The position numbers and the translations under genes were made by a program. A DNA stretch of 64,000 nucleotides from Bacteroides congonensis (GTDB lineage Bacteria > Bacteroidota > Bacteroidia > Bacteroidales > Bacteroidaceae): assembly GCF_900130125.1 (NCBI RefSeq), contig NZ_FQXY01000008.1:636301-700300 (forward strand). Reading direction: 5' to 3'. Within the stretch, counting starts at the first letter, position 1. Each line of letters begins with the position of its first letter. Below are positions 43,005 to 53,038 of this stretch, piece after piece. The notes beneath the pieces were generated by a model. That model worked only from the letters and a program-made list of their open reading frames with translations. It had not been told where the DNA came from and searched no databases.

Positions 43005-45969
43005 ATATAAGTTAAACCAGCTTTACTTCAAAGATACGCAATTCGCCAATTTGATGACCCGGCGGATTTTTAACGTGTTGTTAATAGCCAATCCTTACGA
43101 TGCTTTCATGCTCGAAGATGACGGACGCATTGACGAGAAGATTTTTAATGAATATACTTCATTGTCTCTGCGTTATCCGCCCCGCTTCTCGCAGGTGTCT
43201 ACGGAAGAGGAAGCGTTGTCGCAGTTGGAAAGTATGTCATTCGACCTGGTGATTTGTATGCCGGGCACGGGGGATAACGACAGTTTCGATATCGGACGGC
43301 ATATCAAGGAGAAATACGAACATATTCCTATTGTCATCCTGACTCCTTTTAGTCATGGTATCACAAAGCGAATCATCAATGAGGATTTGAGTGCATTCGA
43401 ATATGTGTTCTGTTGGCTGGGTAATACCGACTTGCTGGTATCTATCATTAAATTGATGGAGGATAAGATGAATCTGGAGCATGATGTGCAGGAAGTAGGG
43501 GTACAGTTGATTCTTTTGGTGGAAGACGGTATCCGTTTCTATTCTTCCATTCTTCCGAACCTGTATAAGTTCGTTTTGAAGCAAAGTCAGGAATTCTCTA
43601 CGGAAGCCCTGAATGCGCATCAGCGTACGCTCCGTATGCGTGGACGTCCTAAAATTGTATTGGCACGTACGTATCAGGAAGCGATGGAGATTTATCGCAA
43701 ATATCAGAATAATATATTAGGTGTAATTACCGACGTTCGTTTCCCGAAAGTGGAACGGGGTGAAAAAGACGGTTTGGCAGGTATCAAGCTATGTGCCGAG
43801 ATACGCAAGAATGACCCGTTTGTACCTTTGATTATCCAGTCTTCCGAGTCGGAAAACTCTTCTTACGCAGCGAAATACGGCGCGAGCTTTATTGATAAGA
43901 ACTCGAAGAAGATGGACGTCGATTTACGCCGTATCGTTTCTGATAATTTCGGTTTCGGTGATTTTGTTTTCCGTAATCCCGAGACGGGGGAGGAGATAGC
44001 TCACGTACGTAACTTGAAAGAATTGCAGAATATCATATTTGCCGTACCTGCCGAATCTTTTTTATATCATATCAGTCGTAATCACGTATCCCGCTGGTTT
44101 TATTCGCGAGCTATGTTCCCTGTGGCAGAGTTCTTGAAGCCAATCACCTGGAGCAGCCTTCAAGATGTGGACGCACACCGCCGCATCATCTTCGAAGCTA
44201 TCGTGAAATATCGCAAGATGAAAAATCAGGGTATCGTTGCGGTCTTTAAGCGTGACCGTTTCGACCGCTATTCCAATTTTGCCCGTATTGGTGATGGTTC
44301 GTTAGGCGGAAAGGGACGTGGACTGGCTTTTATTGACAATATGGTGAAACGTTATCCTGAATTTGACGAGTTTGAAAATGCACGGGTGGCTATTCCCAAG
44401 ACGGTAGTGCTTTGTACCGATGTATTCGACGAATTTATGGATACTAATAATTTGTATCAGATAGCTCTTTCTGATGCGGACGATGATACGATTCTGAGAT
44501 ATTTCCTGAAAGCAAAATTGCCGGACAGGCTGGTCGAGGATTTCTTCACTTTCTTCGATGTAGTGAAGTCTCCGATTGCCATCCGTTCTTCTTCCTTATT
44601 AGAGGACTCTCACTATCAGCCTTTTGCCGGAATCTATAACACCTATATGATACCTTATCTGGACGACCGCTATGAAATGTTGCGTATGCTTTCCGACGCT
44701 ATCAAAGGTGTTTATGCTTCGGTATATTTCCGGGACAGTAAAGCTTATATGCAGGCTACTTCCAATGTAATCGACCAGGAAAAAATGGCTGTCATCCTGC
44801 AAGAAGTAGTCGGCAATCAGTATGGTGACCGTTATTATCCTTCCATGTCCGGTGTAGCCCGGTCATTGAATTATTATCCGCTAGGTGATGAAAAAGCGGA
44901 AGAAGGAACGGTGAACCTGGCTTTAGGATTAGGTAAATATATTGTAGACGGTGGCATGACTCTCCGTTTCTCTCCTTATCACCCGAACCAGGTATTACAA
45001 ACCAGTGAAATGGAAATTGCCCTGAAAGAAACCCAAACCCGTTTCTATGCTTTGGACTTGAAGAACGCAGGACACGATTTCTCTATCGACGACGGCTTCA
45101 ACCTGTTGAAACTTCACGTGAAAGAAGCGGAAAATGATGGTGCTTTGCGATATATAGCTTCCACATACGATCCGTATGACCAGATTATCCGTGACGGACT
45201 CTATCCGGGTGGCCGTAAAGTGATAACTTTCGCCAATATCCTGCAACATGATGTTTTCCCGTTGGCGCGTATTCTTCAATTGGTATTGAAATATAGCGAA
45301 CAGGAAATGCGCCGTCCTGTCGAAATAGAGTTTGCAGCTACGTTGAGCCGTGAGCAGGATAAAACCGGTACTTTCTATCTCCTGCAAATCCGCCCTATCG
45401 TGGATAGTAAAGAAATGCTGGACGAAGACTTGAACGAGATACCGGATGAAGACGTTCTTCTTCGTTCGTATAACTCGTTAGGTCATGGGATTATGAACGA
45501 TATCTGTGATGTCATCTATGTCAAGACCGACGGTTACAGTGCTTCAAATAACCAGACCATTGCCTGGGAGATAGAGAAGATAAACCAACAATTCCTGAAT
45601 GAAGGTAAGAATTATGTTCTCGTAGGCCCGGGACGTTGGGGAAGCAGTGACACATGGCTCGGTATCCCGGTAAAATGGCCGCATATCTCCGCCGCCCGTG
45701 TAATCGTAGAAGCCGGATTGACCAACTACCGTGTAGACCCCAGTCAGGGTACGCATTTCTTCCAGAACCTGACATCTTTTGGAGTGGGGTATTTCACAAT
45801 CAACGCCTTTATGAATGATGGAATTTATAATCAGGAATTCCTCAACGCACAGCCGGCAGTGGAGGAAACCAAATTCCTTCGCCATGTTCGTTTCGAAAAA
45901 CCGATGATTGTCAAGATGGACGGAAAGAAAAAACTCGGAGTAGTCCTGATGCCGGGCATTGATAAATAA
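42994..45969 (+). CDS. Receiver-domain / PEP-pyruvate dikinase N-terminal fusion protein
   Basis: A 991-residue cytoplasmic protein. Residues about 25-155 form a receiver-like fold lacking the phospho-acceptor (LVICMPGTGD where Asp is expected). Residues about 165-320 form a second receiver with an intact set: acidic pocket in LLVEDG, Asp in GVITDVRFP and Lys in SFIDKNS. From about 420 onward is a PPDK-N/PEP-synthase ATP-grasp domain (GDGSLGGKGRGLAFIDNM, SPIAIRSSSLLEDS, LQIRPI). A C-terminal block has VGPGRWGSSDTWLGIPV and PSQGTHFFQNLTSFGVGYF. The phospho-histidine swivel and TIM-barrel domains of real PPDK/PpsA are missing. The reaction is unknown; it is likely a phosphotransfer or signalling ATPase. 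Confidence 0.85.
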   Translation: MLSKYKLNQLYFKDTQFANLMTRRIFNVLLIANPYDAFMLEDDGRIDEKIFNEYTSLSLRYPPRFSQVSTEEEALSQLESMSFDLVICMPGTGDNDSFDIGRHIKEKYEHIPIVILTPFSHGITKRIINEDLSAFEYVFCWLGNTDLLVSIIKLMEDKMNLEHDVQEVGVQLILLVEDGIRFYSSILPNLYKFVLKQSQEFSTEALNAHQRTLRMRGRPKIVLARTYQEAMEIYRKYQNNILGVITDVRFPKVERGEKDGLAGIKLCAEIRKNDPFVPLIIQSSESENSSYAAKYGASFIDKNSKKMDVDLRRIVSDNFGFGDFVFRNPETGEEIAHVRNLKELQNIIFAVPAESFLYHISRNHVSRWFYSRAMFPVAEFLKPITWSSLQDVDAHRRIIFEAIVKYRKMKNQGIVAVFKRDRFDRYSNFARIGDGSLGGKGRGLAFIDNMVKRYPEFDEFENARVAIPKTVVLCTDVFDEFMDTNNLYQIALSDADDDTILRYFLKAKLPDRLVEDFFTFFDVVKSPIAIRSSSLLEDSHYQPFAGIYNTYMIPYLDDRYEMLRMLSDAIKGVYASVYFRDSKAYMQATSNVIDQEKMAVILQEVVGNQYGDRYYPSMSGVARSLNYYPLGDEKAEEGTVNLALGLGKYIVDGGMTLRFSPYHPNQVLQTSEMEIALKETQTRFYALDLKNAGHDFSIDDGFNLLKLHVKEAENDGALRYIASTYDPYDQIIRDGLYPGGRKVITFANILQHDVFPLARILQLVLKYSEQEMRRPVEIEFAATLSREQDKTGTFYLLQIRPIVDSKEMLDEDLNEIPDEDVLLRSYNSLGHGIMNDICDVIYVKTDGYSASNNQTIAWEIEKINQQFLNEGKNYVLVGPGRWGSSDTWLGIPVKWPHISAARVIVEAGLTNYRVDPSQGTHFFQNLTSFGVGYFTINAFMNDGIYNQEFLNAQPAVEETKFLRHVRFEKPMIVKMDGKKKLGVVLMPGIDK

Positions 45970-45998
45970 AGTTCTGTTAACATTGTTCGCTCAAATAA

Positions 45999-46037
45999 GA
46001 AAAGTTCTGTTTTTCATCTGAAAGGCAGAACTTTTCT
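45999..46037 (+). terminator. Terminator after the receiver-PPDK gene
   Basis: AGAAAAGTTCTG and CAGAACTTTTCT form a 12-bp perfect stem with T-rich sequence after it. Confidence 0.82.
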
Positions 46038-46152
46038 GTTTTACCTCTTTTAAATGGTCTATTTTTTAGATATAACATGCTAATTGTGTTCCTATTTTCA
46101 TATTTAGGAATAAAACTTTCTTTGGATACTTTATTATAAAGAAGGAAAACTG

Positions 46153-46160
46153 TATTTTTG
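46153..46160 (+). promoter_or_regulatory. Putative -7 box of the DUF4493/PCMD operon
   Basis: TATTTTTG followed by G/C-containing start region; the first ATG of the operon is 35 bases downstream. No -33 TTTG at normal spacing. Confidence 0.5.
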
Positions 46161-46195
46161 CGCTCGGTTTTATACATTTAAGAGATTCTAGAGAG

Positions 46196-48733
46196 ATGAG
46201 TAATAGACAACTAGTGAAACTAGCTTTTTGTATATGTCTTTTGCCTCTGTTTTTTTCTTGTTCTTCAGAACGTGACGAAGGTAGTGAAGGAAGTGGGACA
46301 TTACATGTACAGGTTAATGCAAATCCCGAGGTGGTAGTGGGAACCAATACCCGGGTGGATGATGGAACAGAATTGGGAGTTCCTGATGTAAATGATTTCT
46401 CTTTTTCTATATTTAAGGGAGAAACTCTTCGAGGTCAATGGGCTACTTTGGCAGATTTTCTGTCTGATGATGAGCTTACACTTCGCTCTGGCAACAATTA
46501 CCTGGCAAAAGCCGCATACGGTGATGTGAATAGTGAGGGGTTTGAATTACCCTATTATGAAGGAAACCAGCCTTTTACTATCACTAAAGGTAAAACTACG
46601 GACGTGGAAGTTACCTGCTACTTGGCCAATGCTAAATTAGCAATTGTTTATACTGATGCTTTTAAGGATTATTTTGCTACTTATACCTCAGAAGTTTCCA
46701 CTTCATTGGGTAATACTGTAGAATATGCATCTTCCGAAGAGCGGTATGCTTATTTCAAGCCGGGGAATTTGGTTGTCCGTGTAAAGGCCCGAAAGAAAGA
46801 GGGATATTCGCAAGAGGTGACATTAAAAGCAAAAGATTTCACTGCTGAAGCACGCCACGCTTATATTCTCACATTGGACGTAGATGCCGGCACTCCATCT
46901 TTAAATATTTCATTTAGTGACGATATTCCTAATCAGAAGCCTGTAACCATTGAAATCTCAGATGAAGCATTAAGTGCTCCTGCTCCTTATTTTCAGGCGA
47001 ACGGTTTTAATGAGAATCAGGTTATGACTGTTGTAGAAGGCAAGTCTGCCGAAGCTTCTGAAGTCTACGCTTATTTGCATGCTGCCGGTGGAATAGCCAA
47101 TTGCTCTTTAATTACTCATTCAACTTCGTTGGTAGAACAAGGGTGGCCTGAAACGGTAGACTTGGTTAATATTCCTGCGGAAACATTGAGTGTTATGCAG
47201 AAACTGGGTTTGCAGATTGTAGGATTAGGAGAAAAAAAAGATAAAATAGCGAAGATTGACTTTACAAACGTTATACCTTTTCTGGAATATAACAGTGAAG
47301 AAGCCGAACATGTTTTTGAGTTAAGAGCCACTGATAAATTGGCAAAAGAAAATCAGGAGCCATTGACATTTAGAGTTCACAGTAGTGATAATAAGTTTGC
47401 AGTGAGTGCTGGTGAGCCTGTACTATATGGAACAACGAAGATGAAAGCCAAATTGACTCTTGATGGTGATCCGACTAAAGTTACTTATTGGTTGAAGAAA
47501 GATGGAACTGAGCAACAAGTGATGCCAAGCGATGTTAAGTCTGAGGGAATTTCTCATGAATTGCTATTTAAGTTTGATGAATCTCAATATTCGGATATTC
47601 AGGTTGAAGCTCGTTATTTACGTCGTACAGATATTTTGGCTTCAGAGATGGGAGAACCTGAGGTGACTTTGAGTTTGCGGTATCCGGGGGATGTATGGAC
47701 AAAGCAGGCTACTTTGCAGTTAGCAGGCAGTGTTGACGACTGGGATTTTCAATGTTCTAAAAAAGATAAGAATGGAAATGAAGGCGTATGGAATAAAGAG
47801 GAGTGTAATTTGTCAGGTTCGACAATTTCCCTTTCTAAACTTACTCCTGGTATCGGATATACATATCGGTTTGTAAAAAAGGATAGAGAAGGAGATGTGA
47901 TTGGGGCTTCTAAGCCGTTGGATATTGAAACAGAAGAAGAAATACAAATTCCTAATTCAGGATTTGAAGAATGGTTTGCGGAGAAGAGATGGTCTGAAGG
48001 AAGTTCTTTAGGTGGGCAAGATATATATGCTTATTTCCCTTATAATAGTGCTGAGCAATGGTGGAATACTCAAAACTTGACTACAACGCAGAAATTAAGC
48101 GGAACCTATTATTCTTGGTATTATGCTACTTATCCAGGGACTGTACCAACGAATGCTGAAGAATTGCATACTGCTACTTGGCATTTGAATAAATATGATA
48201 AAAAGAATTTTGTGATAGAGTCACATGGAGGAAATACGGCAATGGAAATAGCTACGATAGGATGGGGATTTAATAATTGGGGACCAGGAGGAGGATCGAG
48301 TCCGCAACAAATAACTGCTGGAGGATTATATCTAGGAGAATATGATGAAGATGCTCATAAAGAAATTCTAGGAAAGAATTTTTGTTCACGTCCAACATCC
48401 GTGTGCTTTTTTTATAAATATTATTCGTATAATGATGAATATACTGTTCCTTCTGTTATTGTATTTGCATCTGATGGCAGTAGAATAGGTAGTGGGGAAT
48501 TAATGATTAATAGTACAGTTGACAGTTTTACAAAAGGAAGCATATCCATAAAGTATGATGAACCAACAAAGAAAGCTAGTTCTATAGTGATTCAATTTTT
48601 ATCTACGACAGTAGATACCCCTGCTGTGAAAGCTGTTAAAGGTAACAAGGGGCTTTTTGGAGGATATGGTGATTCACGTCATATAGGTAGTATTTTGACA
48701 ATAGATGACGTTAGTTTAGAATATGAAAAATAA
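46196..48733 (+). CDS. DUF4493/PCMD surface lipoprotein 1
   Basis: An 845-residue predicted lipoprotein (signal ending LFFSC, Cys22, followed by acidic SSERDEG, the usual export tag for surface lipoproteins). A DUF4493 domain covers about 35-255 (GTLHVQV..., ITKGKTTDVEVTCYLANAKLAIVY). The middle (about 260-575) is beta-rich, perhaps two Ig/FN3-like units. The C-terminus (about 580-845) is a PCMD domain: it begins PNSGFEEWF and ends SRHIGSILTIDDVSLEYE. First gene of a six-gene unit with gaps of 6-13 bases. Probably a glycan-binding or adhesive surface protein; the function is not established. Confidence 0.82.
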   Translation: MSNRQLVKLAFCICLLPLFFSCSSERDEGSEGSGTLHVQVNANPEVVVGTNTRVDDGTELGVPDVNDFSFSIFKGETLRGQWATLADFLSDDELTLRSGNNYLAKAAYGDVNSEGFELPYYEGNQPFTITKGKTTDVEVTCYLANAKLAIVYTDAFKDYFATYTSEVSTSLGNTVEYASSEERYAYFKPGNLVVRVKARKKEGYSQEVTLKAKDFTAEARHAYILTLDVDAGTPSLNISFSDDIPNQKPVTIEISDEALSAPAPYFQANGFNENQVMTVVEGKSAEASEVYAYLHAAGGIANCSLITHSTSLVEQGWPETVDLVNIPAETLSVMQKLGLQIVGLGEKKDKIAKIDFTNVIPFLEYNSEEAEHVFELRATDKLAKENQEPLTFRVHSSDNKFAVSAGEPVLYGTTKMKAKLTLDGDPTKVTYWLKKDGTEQQVMPSDVKSEGISHELLFKFDESQYSDIQVEARYLRRTDILASEMGEPEVTLSLRYPGDVWTKQATLQLAGSVDDWDFQCSKKDKNGNEGVWNKEECNLSGSTISLSKLTPGIGYTYRFVKKDREGDVIGASKPLDIETEEEIQIPNSGFEEWFAEKRWSEGSSLGGQDIYAYFPYNSAEQWWNTQNLTTTQKLSGTYYSWYYATYPGTVPTNAEELHTATWHLNKYDKKNFVIESHGGNTAMEIATIGWGFNNWGPGGGSSPQQITAGGLYLGEYDEDAHKEILGKNFCSRPTSVCFFYKYYSYNDEYTVPSVIVFASDGSRIGSGELMINSTVDSFTKGSISIKYDEPTKKASSIVIQFLSTTVDTPAVKAVKGNKGLFGGYGDSRHIGSILTIDDVSLEYEK

Positions 48734-48745
48734 TAATGTTATACA

Positions 48746-50020
48746 ATGATTATGAAACAAATAACTTATATATTAGTAACATTAATCGTAAGCCTTTTTA
48801 TCTTTTCCGCTTGCGACCGTGAAAAAATGGATTTTGGAAATGACTCTAATGGCTACGGACAATTAAATCTTGCATCACTGAATTTGGATGTAGATGTAAA
48901 GGCCGTTCCACTGAGTCGTGCTGCTACATCAGTAGATATTAATAAATATATCGTTGGTATTTATAGGGCAGAAGAAGGAACGTTAGTATCAGAATGGATA
49001 TACAGTGAAATCCCTGAAATATTCCAATTGGAAGTTGGTAAGTATAAAGTTATAGCCCATGCTCCGAATAGTAATAAGCCGGTGTTTGACGAACCTTATT
49101 GTGAGGGTTCCAAGACATTTGAAATTTTAAAAGACCAAGTGACTAATATTGCGACAATAGAATGTAAACTCCATTGTATTATGGTGAATATTAGCTACAC
49201 GGATGATTTAAAGGCTATATTGGGAGAAGATACGGAAGTGACAGTCATTGTGAACAAGGACAAAGATAATTCTCTGACTTTTAAGAAAAACGACGAGACT
49301 CGTTCTGCTTATTTCCCTGCAGAAGAAACTGGCAATATGGTGGATTTTAAATTCTTGAGTACACTTGAAGATGATGATGAACAGACTGAAAATACACGTT
49401 CTGTTTCAAATGTTGCAATCGGTTATCTCGTAACAGTCGCTTATTCTTTGGATGATGCCGACGGTGACCCGAATACAGGTGGAAGTGCCGATGCTTCTAT
49501 AAAAGTAGATAGTAGTTGTGAAGTGGAAGATATAAATGGCAACGTTCGTCCCGAAGAGCCGGGGATTGATGATTTCCCGAATGGTGGTGAGGAACCGGAA
49601 GCAGGCAAACCTGCAATTATTTGCAAACAATTCGATTATATTTTAGGTGACGATGTAACCGAGGATAATCCGTTGGAAGTTATAGTGAAGCTTGAGGCTC
49701 CCGAAACTATTGCACATGTAAATATAAAAATAGAAGCAGGTAGTCCAACTTTTGCAGAAGCCATTGCAGCAATGTTTGGTGAAGCAGGTGCTTTTGATTT
49801 AGCCGAGCCGGGAGAATTTGAGGAAACATTGAAGAATGTTTTAAAATTCCCTGTAAAGGACGAGGTGATTGGAAAGAAAACATTGGATTTTGTAATTACT
49901 CAGTTTACACCAATGCTGAAACTCTTCCCGGGAAAACAACCTCATAAATTCCATATAACTCTGATTGATAAGAAAGGGCAAAGTGAATCGGCTACATTAA
50001 CATTCAATGTTCCGGAATAA
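48746..50020 (+). CDS. DUF4493 surface lipoprotein 2
   Basis: A 424-residue predicted lipoprotein (LFIFSAC, Cys23). The DUF4493 domain at about 35-260 has KYKVIAHAPNSNKPVFDEPYC and DQVTNIATIECKLHCIMVNISY. After an acidic linker with DDDEQTENTR and a Pro/Glu-rich stretch (EPGIDDFPNGGEEPEAGKP), a C-terminal domain of about 140 residues follows (ICKQFDYILGDDVTEDNPLE...). There is no PCMD domain, unlike its operon neighbours. Starts ATG at 48746 or in-frame at 48752 are equally plausible. Related to neighbours by the N-terminal domain; likely a structural or accessory component. Confidence 0.78.
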   Translation: MIMKQITYILVTLIVSLFIFSACDREKMDFGNDSNGYGQLNLASLNLDVDVKAVPLSRAATSVDINKYIVGIYRAEEGTLVSEWIYSEIPEIFQLEVGKYKVIAHAPNSNKPVFDEPYCEGSKTFEILKDQVTNIATIECKLHCIMVNISYTDDLKAILGEDTEVTVIVNKDKDNSLTFKKNDETRSAYFPAEETGNMVDFKFLSTLEDDDEQTENTRSVSNVAIGYLVTVAYSLDDADGDPNTGGSADASIKVDSSCEVEDINGNVRPEEPGIDDFPNGGEEPEAGKPAIICKQFDYILGDDVTEDNPLEVIVKLEAPETIAHVNIKIEAGSPTFAEAIAAMFGEAGAFDLAEPGEFEETLKNVLKFPVKDEVIGKKTLDFVITQFTPMLKLFPGKQPHKFHITLIDKKGQSESATLTFNVPE

Positions 50021-50026
50021 AAGAGG

Positions 50027-52273
50027 ATGAAAATGAGAAAGTATAATTTATATATATGGTTACTTCTCTTTGTTCTGACAGCTTGTCAGCGGGATGAGTA
50101 TGCTGCTGAAGTCGGGGAAGGAACACTTCGGCTGACTGTGGGGATGAAGAATGACTTGAAGGTTGTGGCGACCCGTTCTTTGACTACGGAAGAGGAAGAT
50201 AATCTGAAGAAGGATTGCAAGGTACGTATTTATGATGGTAATAAGTTGGTTCGTAAATATCAGGGGATTGATAACATTCCGGCTGATATTGTGTTAGCGT
50301 CCAGTGAAGATTATCGTGTCAGAGTAACATCCGGTGATTCTGTAGCTGCTTCGTTTGATAAGAAATTCTATGAAGGGATTACCCCTTTTATTATAACCAA
50401 AGGAAGTGAAGTGAAAGTAGATGTTGTCTGTAATATTGGCAATACAGTTACATCAGTAGCATTTGGAGAATCGATAAATACTTATTTTGAAGATTGTTCT
50501 GTGAAAGTGGCTGTAAAAGCAGAAGATGGTGCATTAGATTTTCCGGCAAACAATGATGGAAAATTAGGATATTTCTCTCTTCCTGCAGAATGTGATACAT
50601 TGTTCTGTACATTCACCGCCATTAATAAAATAACAGGTGAACAGTGTGAGCATATAGACACGATTCCTGATGTCAACTCAGCTACCCTTTATAATTTGAC
50701 ATATGAATTTAAAGACTTGGATATAGAATTGCCGGATACCGGAGGAGGTATATTGGAATTGAAAGTAGATGTTACTCCTCTTGACGAGATAAAGGTAGAA
50801 GAAGTGATACACCGTCGTCCGGCTATTAAGGCGGAAATGAGTGGACAGCCGTTAGTGCTGACTCAGCCTACTTATATGGAAAAAGGGGCAGGAGATGCCG
50901 TTACTGTGATGATAACCGGCTCTACAGTGTTGACGCAAGTTGAAATTTCTTCAGAGCAGTTCCCTGAATATTTGGGTTTATCCCAACAAAGTTTTGATTT
51001 GAAGAATCTAACTTCTGAGCAAGAATCAGATTTGGCTGATGGCGGAATAACAATTGATAAAAAAGAGTCTTCTTTAGGACATGCAATGAATATTGAATTT
51101 TCAGCTTCGCTCATTCAGAAATATACGGCAAATGATGGAACACGCAGTATTCGTTTCTCTGTAACTGACCAAAATGGTTACAATCGGATAGTAGAGTGGC
51201 AAATTGTAGCCTCAGATATATCAGTGCAGACAGAGGATATACCGAATGACAAAAGGTATTTGATATGGGCAACGAAAGCTACATTGTTCGGTTCCGTGCT
51301 TCCGGGACGTACTCCGCAGGCAGAATTGTCTTTCCGTTATCGGGTAGTAGGAACTCAGGATTGGAACACTGTTCCTGCAGTTCTGGATGGTTCAACTATA
51401 ACTGCTGAAGTGACTGGATTGGAAATTGATAAAGAGAAACTATGTTCGGAATACGAATACCAGTTAATGGAAGGAGAGGTTGCTTCTAATGTAACATGTC
51501 GTTTTGTTACAGAGAAAGCTATTCAGTTGCCCAATAGTGGGTTTGAAGAATGGACAGGAGCTAAACCTATGTATGTAGCTGCTTCTACATCGGAAGATAA
51601 AATCTTCTGGGATTCAGGTAATCATGGTTCATCGTCAGTCTCTTTATTTGCTACAGACCTGACAACGAAAGATACTTCATTAAAAGTAGAAGGAACATGT
51701 TCAGCTCAATTGCAGTCAAAGAGTATTGTTATAAAGTTTGCAGCCGGCAACTTGTTTACAGGGCGTTATTTGGCTACAACAGGTATGGATGGAGTACTGG
51801 GATGGGGGCGTCCTTTTACTTCGCGGCCAATAGCTTTAACTGGCTATATCCGATACAACTCGGGCATAGTAGATAATCCTAAGGATGGTTATATTGCTGA
51901 AGGAGAACAGGATAAAGGTTATATGTTTATAGCTTTGGGTGATTGGAAAGAAGGAGAAACTTATGAAGATAAGGGTACATGGCCTGTTATTATCAAAACG
52001 GCAAGTGCTAGTCAACAGTTGTTTGACAAGAATGATCCTCATATTTATGCATATGGTGAGAAGACATGGGATAATTCTACTGATGGAGAGGGAATGCATC
52101 ATTTTGTCATTCGACTGGACTATAGGGAATTTGCAGCGACAGAAATTCCAGCTTCCATTATAGTGGTAGCTTCGGCAAGTAAATTTGGTGATTATTTTGC
52201 GGGAAGTACAAAGAGTACCATGTGGCTTGATGATTTGAAACTGGTGTACGACGAAGACGAAATAAAGGAATAA
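50027..52273 (+). CDS. DUF4493/PCMD surface lipoprotein 3
   Basis: A 748-residue lipoprotein (LFVLTAC, Cys20). DUF4493 at about 28-245 (YRVRVTSGDSVAASFDKKFYEG, ITKGSEVKVDVVCNIGNTV), a central region with FN3-like feel (RYLIWATKATLFGSVLPGR at about 408-430) and a C-terminal PCMD domain from about 500: PNSGFEEW, KFAAGNLFTGRY, GRPFTSRPIALTGYIRYN and the ending VVASASKFGDYFAGS..MWLDDLKLVY. Six bases after gene 2. The same signature elements return in the genes at 53899, 58201 and 61220. Confidence 0.82.
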   Translation: MKMRKYNLYIWLLLFVLTACQRDEYAAEVGEGTLRLTVGMKNDLKVVATRSLTTEEEDNLKKDCKVRIYDGNKLVRKYQGIDNIPADIVLASSEDYRVRVTSGDSVAASFDKKFYEGITPFIITKGSEVKVDVVCNIGNTVTSVAFGESINTYFEDCSVKVAVKAEDGALDFPANNDGKLGYFSLPAECDTLFCTFTAINKITGEQCEHIDTIPDVNSATLYNLTYEFKDLDIELPDTGGGILELKVDVTPLDEIKVEEVIHRRPAIKAEMSGQPLVLTQPTYMEKGAGDAVTVMITGSTVLTQVEISSEQFPEYLGLSQQSFDLKNLTSEQESDLADGGITIDKKESSLGHAMNIEFSASLIQKYTANDGTRSIRFSVTDQNGYNRIVEWQIVASDISVQTEDIPNDKRYLIWATKATLFGSVLPGRTPQAELSFRYRVVGTQDWNTVPAVLDGSTITAEVTGLEIDKEKLCSEYEYQLMEGEVASNVTCRFVTEKAIQLPNSGFEEWTGAKPMYVAASTSEDKIFWDSGNHGSSSVSLFATDLTTKDTSLKVEGTCSAQLQSKSIVIKFAAGNLFTGRYLATTGMDGVLGWGRPFTSRPIALTGYIRYNSGIVDNPKDGYIAEGEQDKGYMFIALGDWKEGETYEDKGTWPVIIKTASASQQLFDKNDPHIYAYGEKTWDNSTDGEGMHHFVIRLDYREFAATEIPASIIVVASASKFGDYFAGSTKSTMWLDDLKLVYDEDEIKE

Positions 52274-52282
52274 GTAAACAAT

Positions 52283-53026
52283 ATGAATTTAGTGAAGAAG
52301 ATTATATTTTTCTTGCTGCTGATAATTGCCGGAGCAGGAATAACTATTGCGCAAACGCAGGAGTTCAAGCGTAACATAGAGGCTCGTACTTTTGTTCCTA
52401 AGGGGCAATGGATTGTAGGAAGTTCAGTATCTTATTCCGAACATAATGAGCAGAATTATCAATTCTTGATTGTTGATGGTTTTAATTCGGATGGATACAT
52501 GTTTAAGATCAGTCCGATGTTCTGTTATGCGCTGAAAGATAACTTAGCTGCCGGAGGACGTTTTTCCTATGGGCGTTCATTGACCAAACTTGATGGGGTA
52601 ACATTGAATCTGGATGATGATACCCATTTTGACGTTAATGATTTATATCAGTTAAAACATTCTTACAGTGTAATTGGTATTTTGCGGAACTACATAAATA
52701 TGGGTACCAGTAAGCGGTTTGCTCTTTTTGCTGAGACACGTTTGGAAGTGGGAGGAAGCCAGTCGAAAATGGTAACCAAGAATGGAGGAACATTGACCGG
52801 AACCTATTCCACAACTGCGGATTTCGGTCTAGGAGTAGCTCCGGGAATTGTCGCCTTTATTAATAATTACACAGCAGTGGAAGTTAGTATAGGGGTGCTT
52901 GGACTTGATTTTAGTAAAGTAAAACAGACAACCGACCAGGTGTATATTGGAGAACGTTCATCCAGTTCTGCAAATTTCAAAATAAACCTGTTCTCTATCG
53001 GTTTAGGTATTGCATTCTATTTATAA
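52283..53026 (+). CDS. Small outer-membrane beta-barrel protein, operon copy A
   Basis: A 247-residue protein with a signal peptide (KIIFFLLLIIAGAGITIAQ). The rest alternates polar and hydrophobic residues as in an eight- to ten-strand outer-membrane barrel, with an aromatic C-terminal strand (KINLFSIGLGIAFYL). It is homologous to the next gene: shared phrases include YALKDNL/YALADNM, LNLDDD/LNIDDD, and ANFKINLF close to the end. Likely partner or anchor for the surface lipoproteins in the same operon. Confidence 0.76.
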   Translation: MNLVKKIIFFLLLIIAGAGITIAQTQEFKRNIEARTFVPKGQWIVGSSVSYSEHNEQNYQFLIVDGFNSDGYMFKISPMFCYALKDNLAAGGRFSYGRSLTKLDGVTLNLDDDTHFDVNDLYQLKHSYSVIGILRNYINMGTSKRFALFAETRLEVGGSQSKMVTKNGGTLTGTYSTTADFGLGVAPGIVAFINNYTAVEVSIGVLGLDFSKVKQTTDQVYIGERSSSSANFKINLFSIGLGIAFYL

Positions 53027-53038
53027 AAAGACGGGGAG

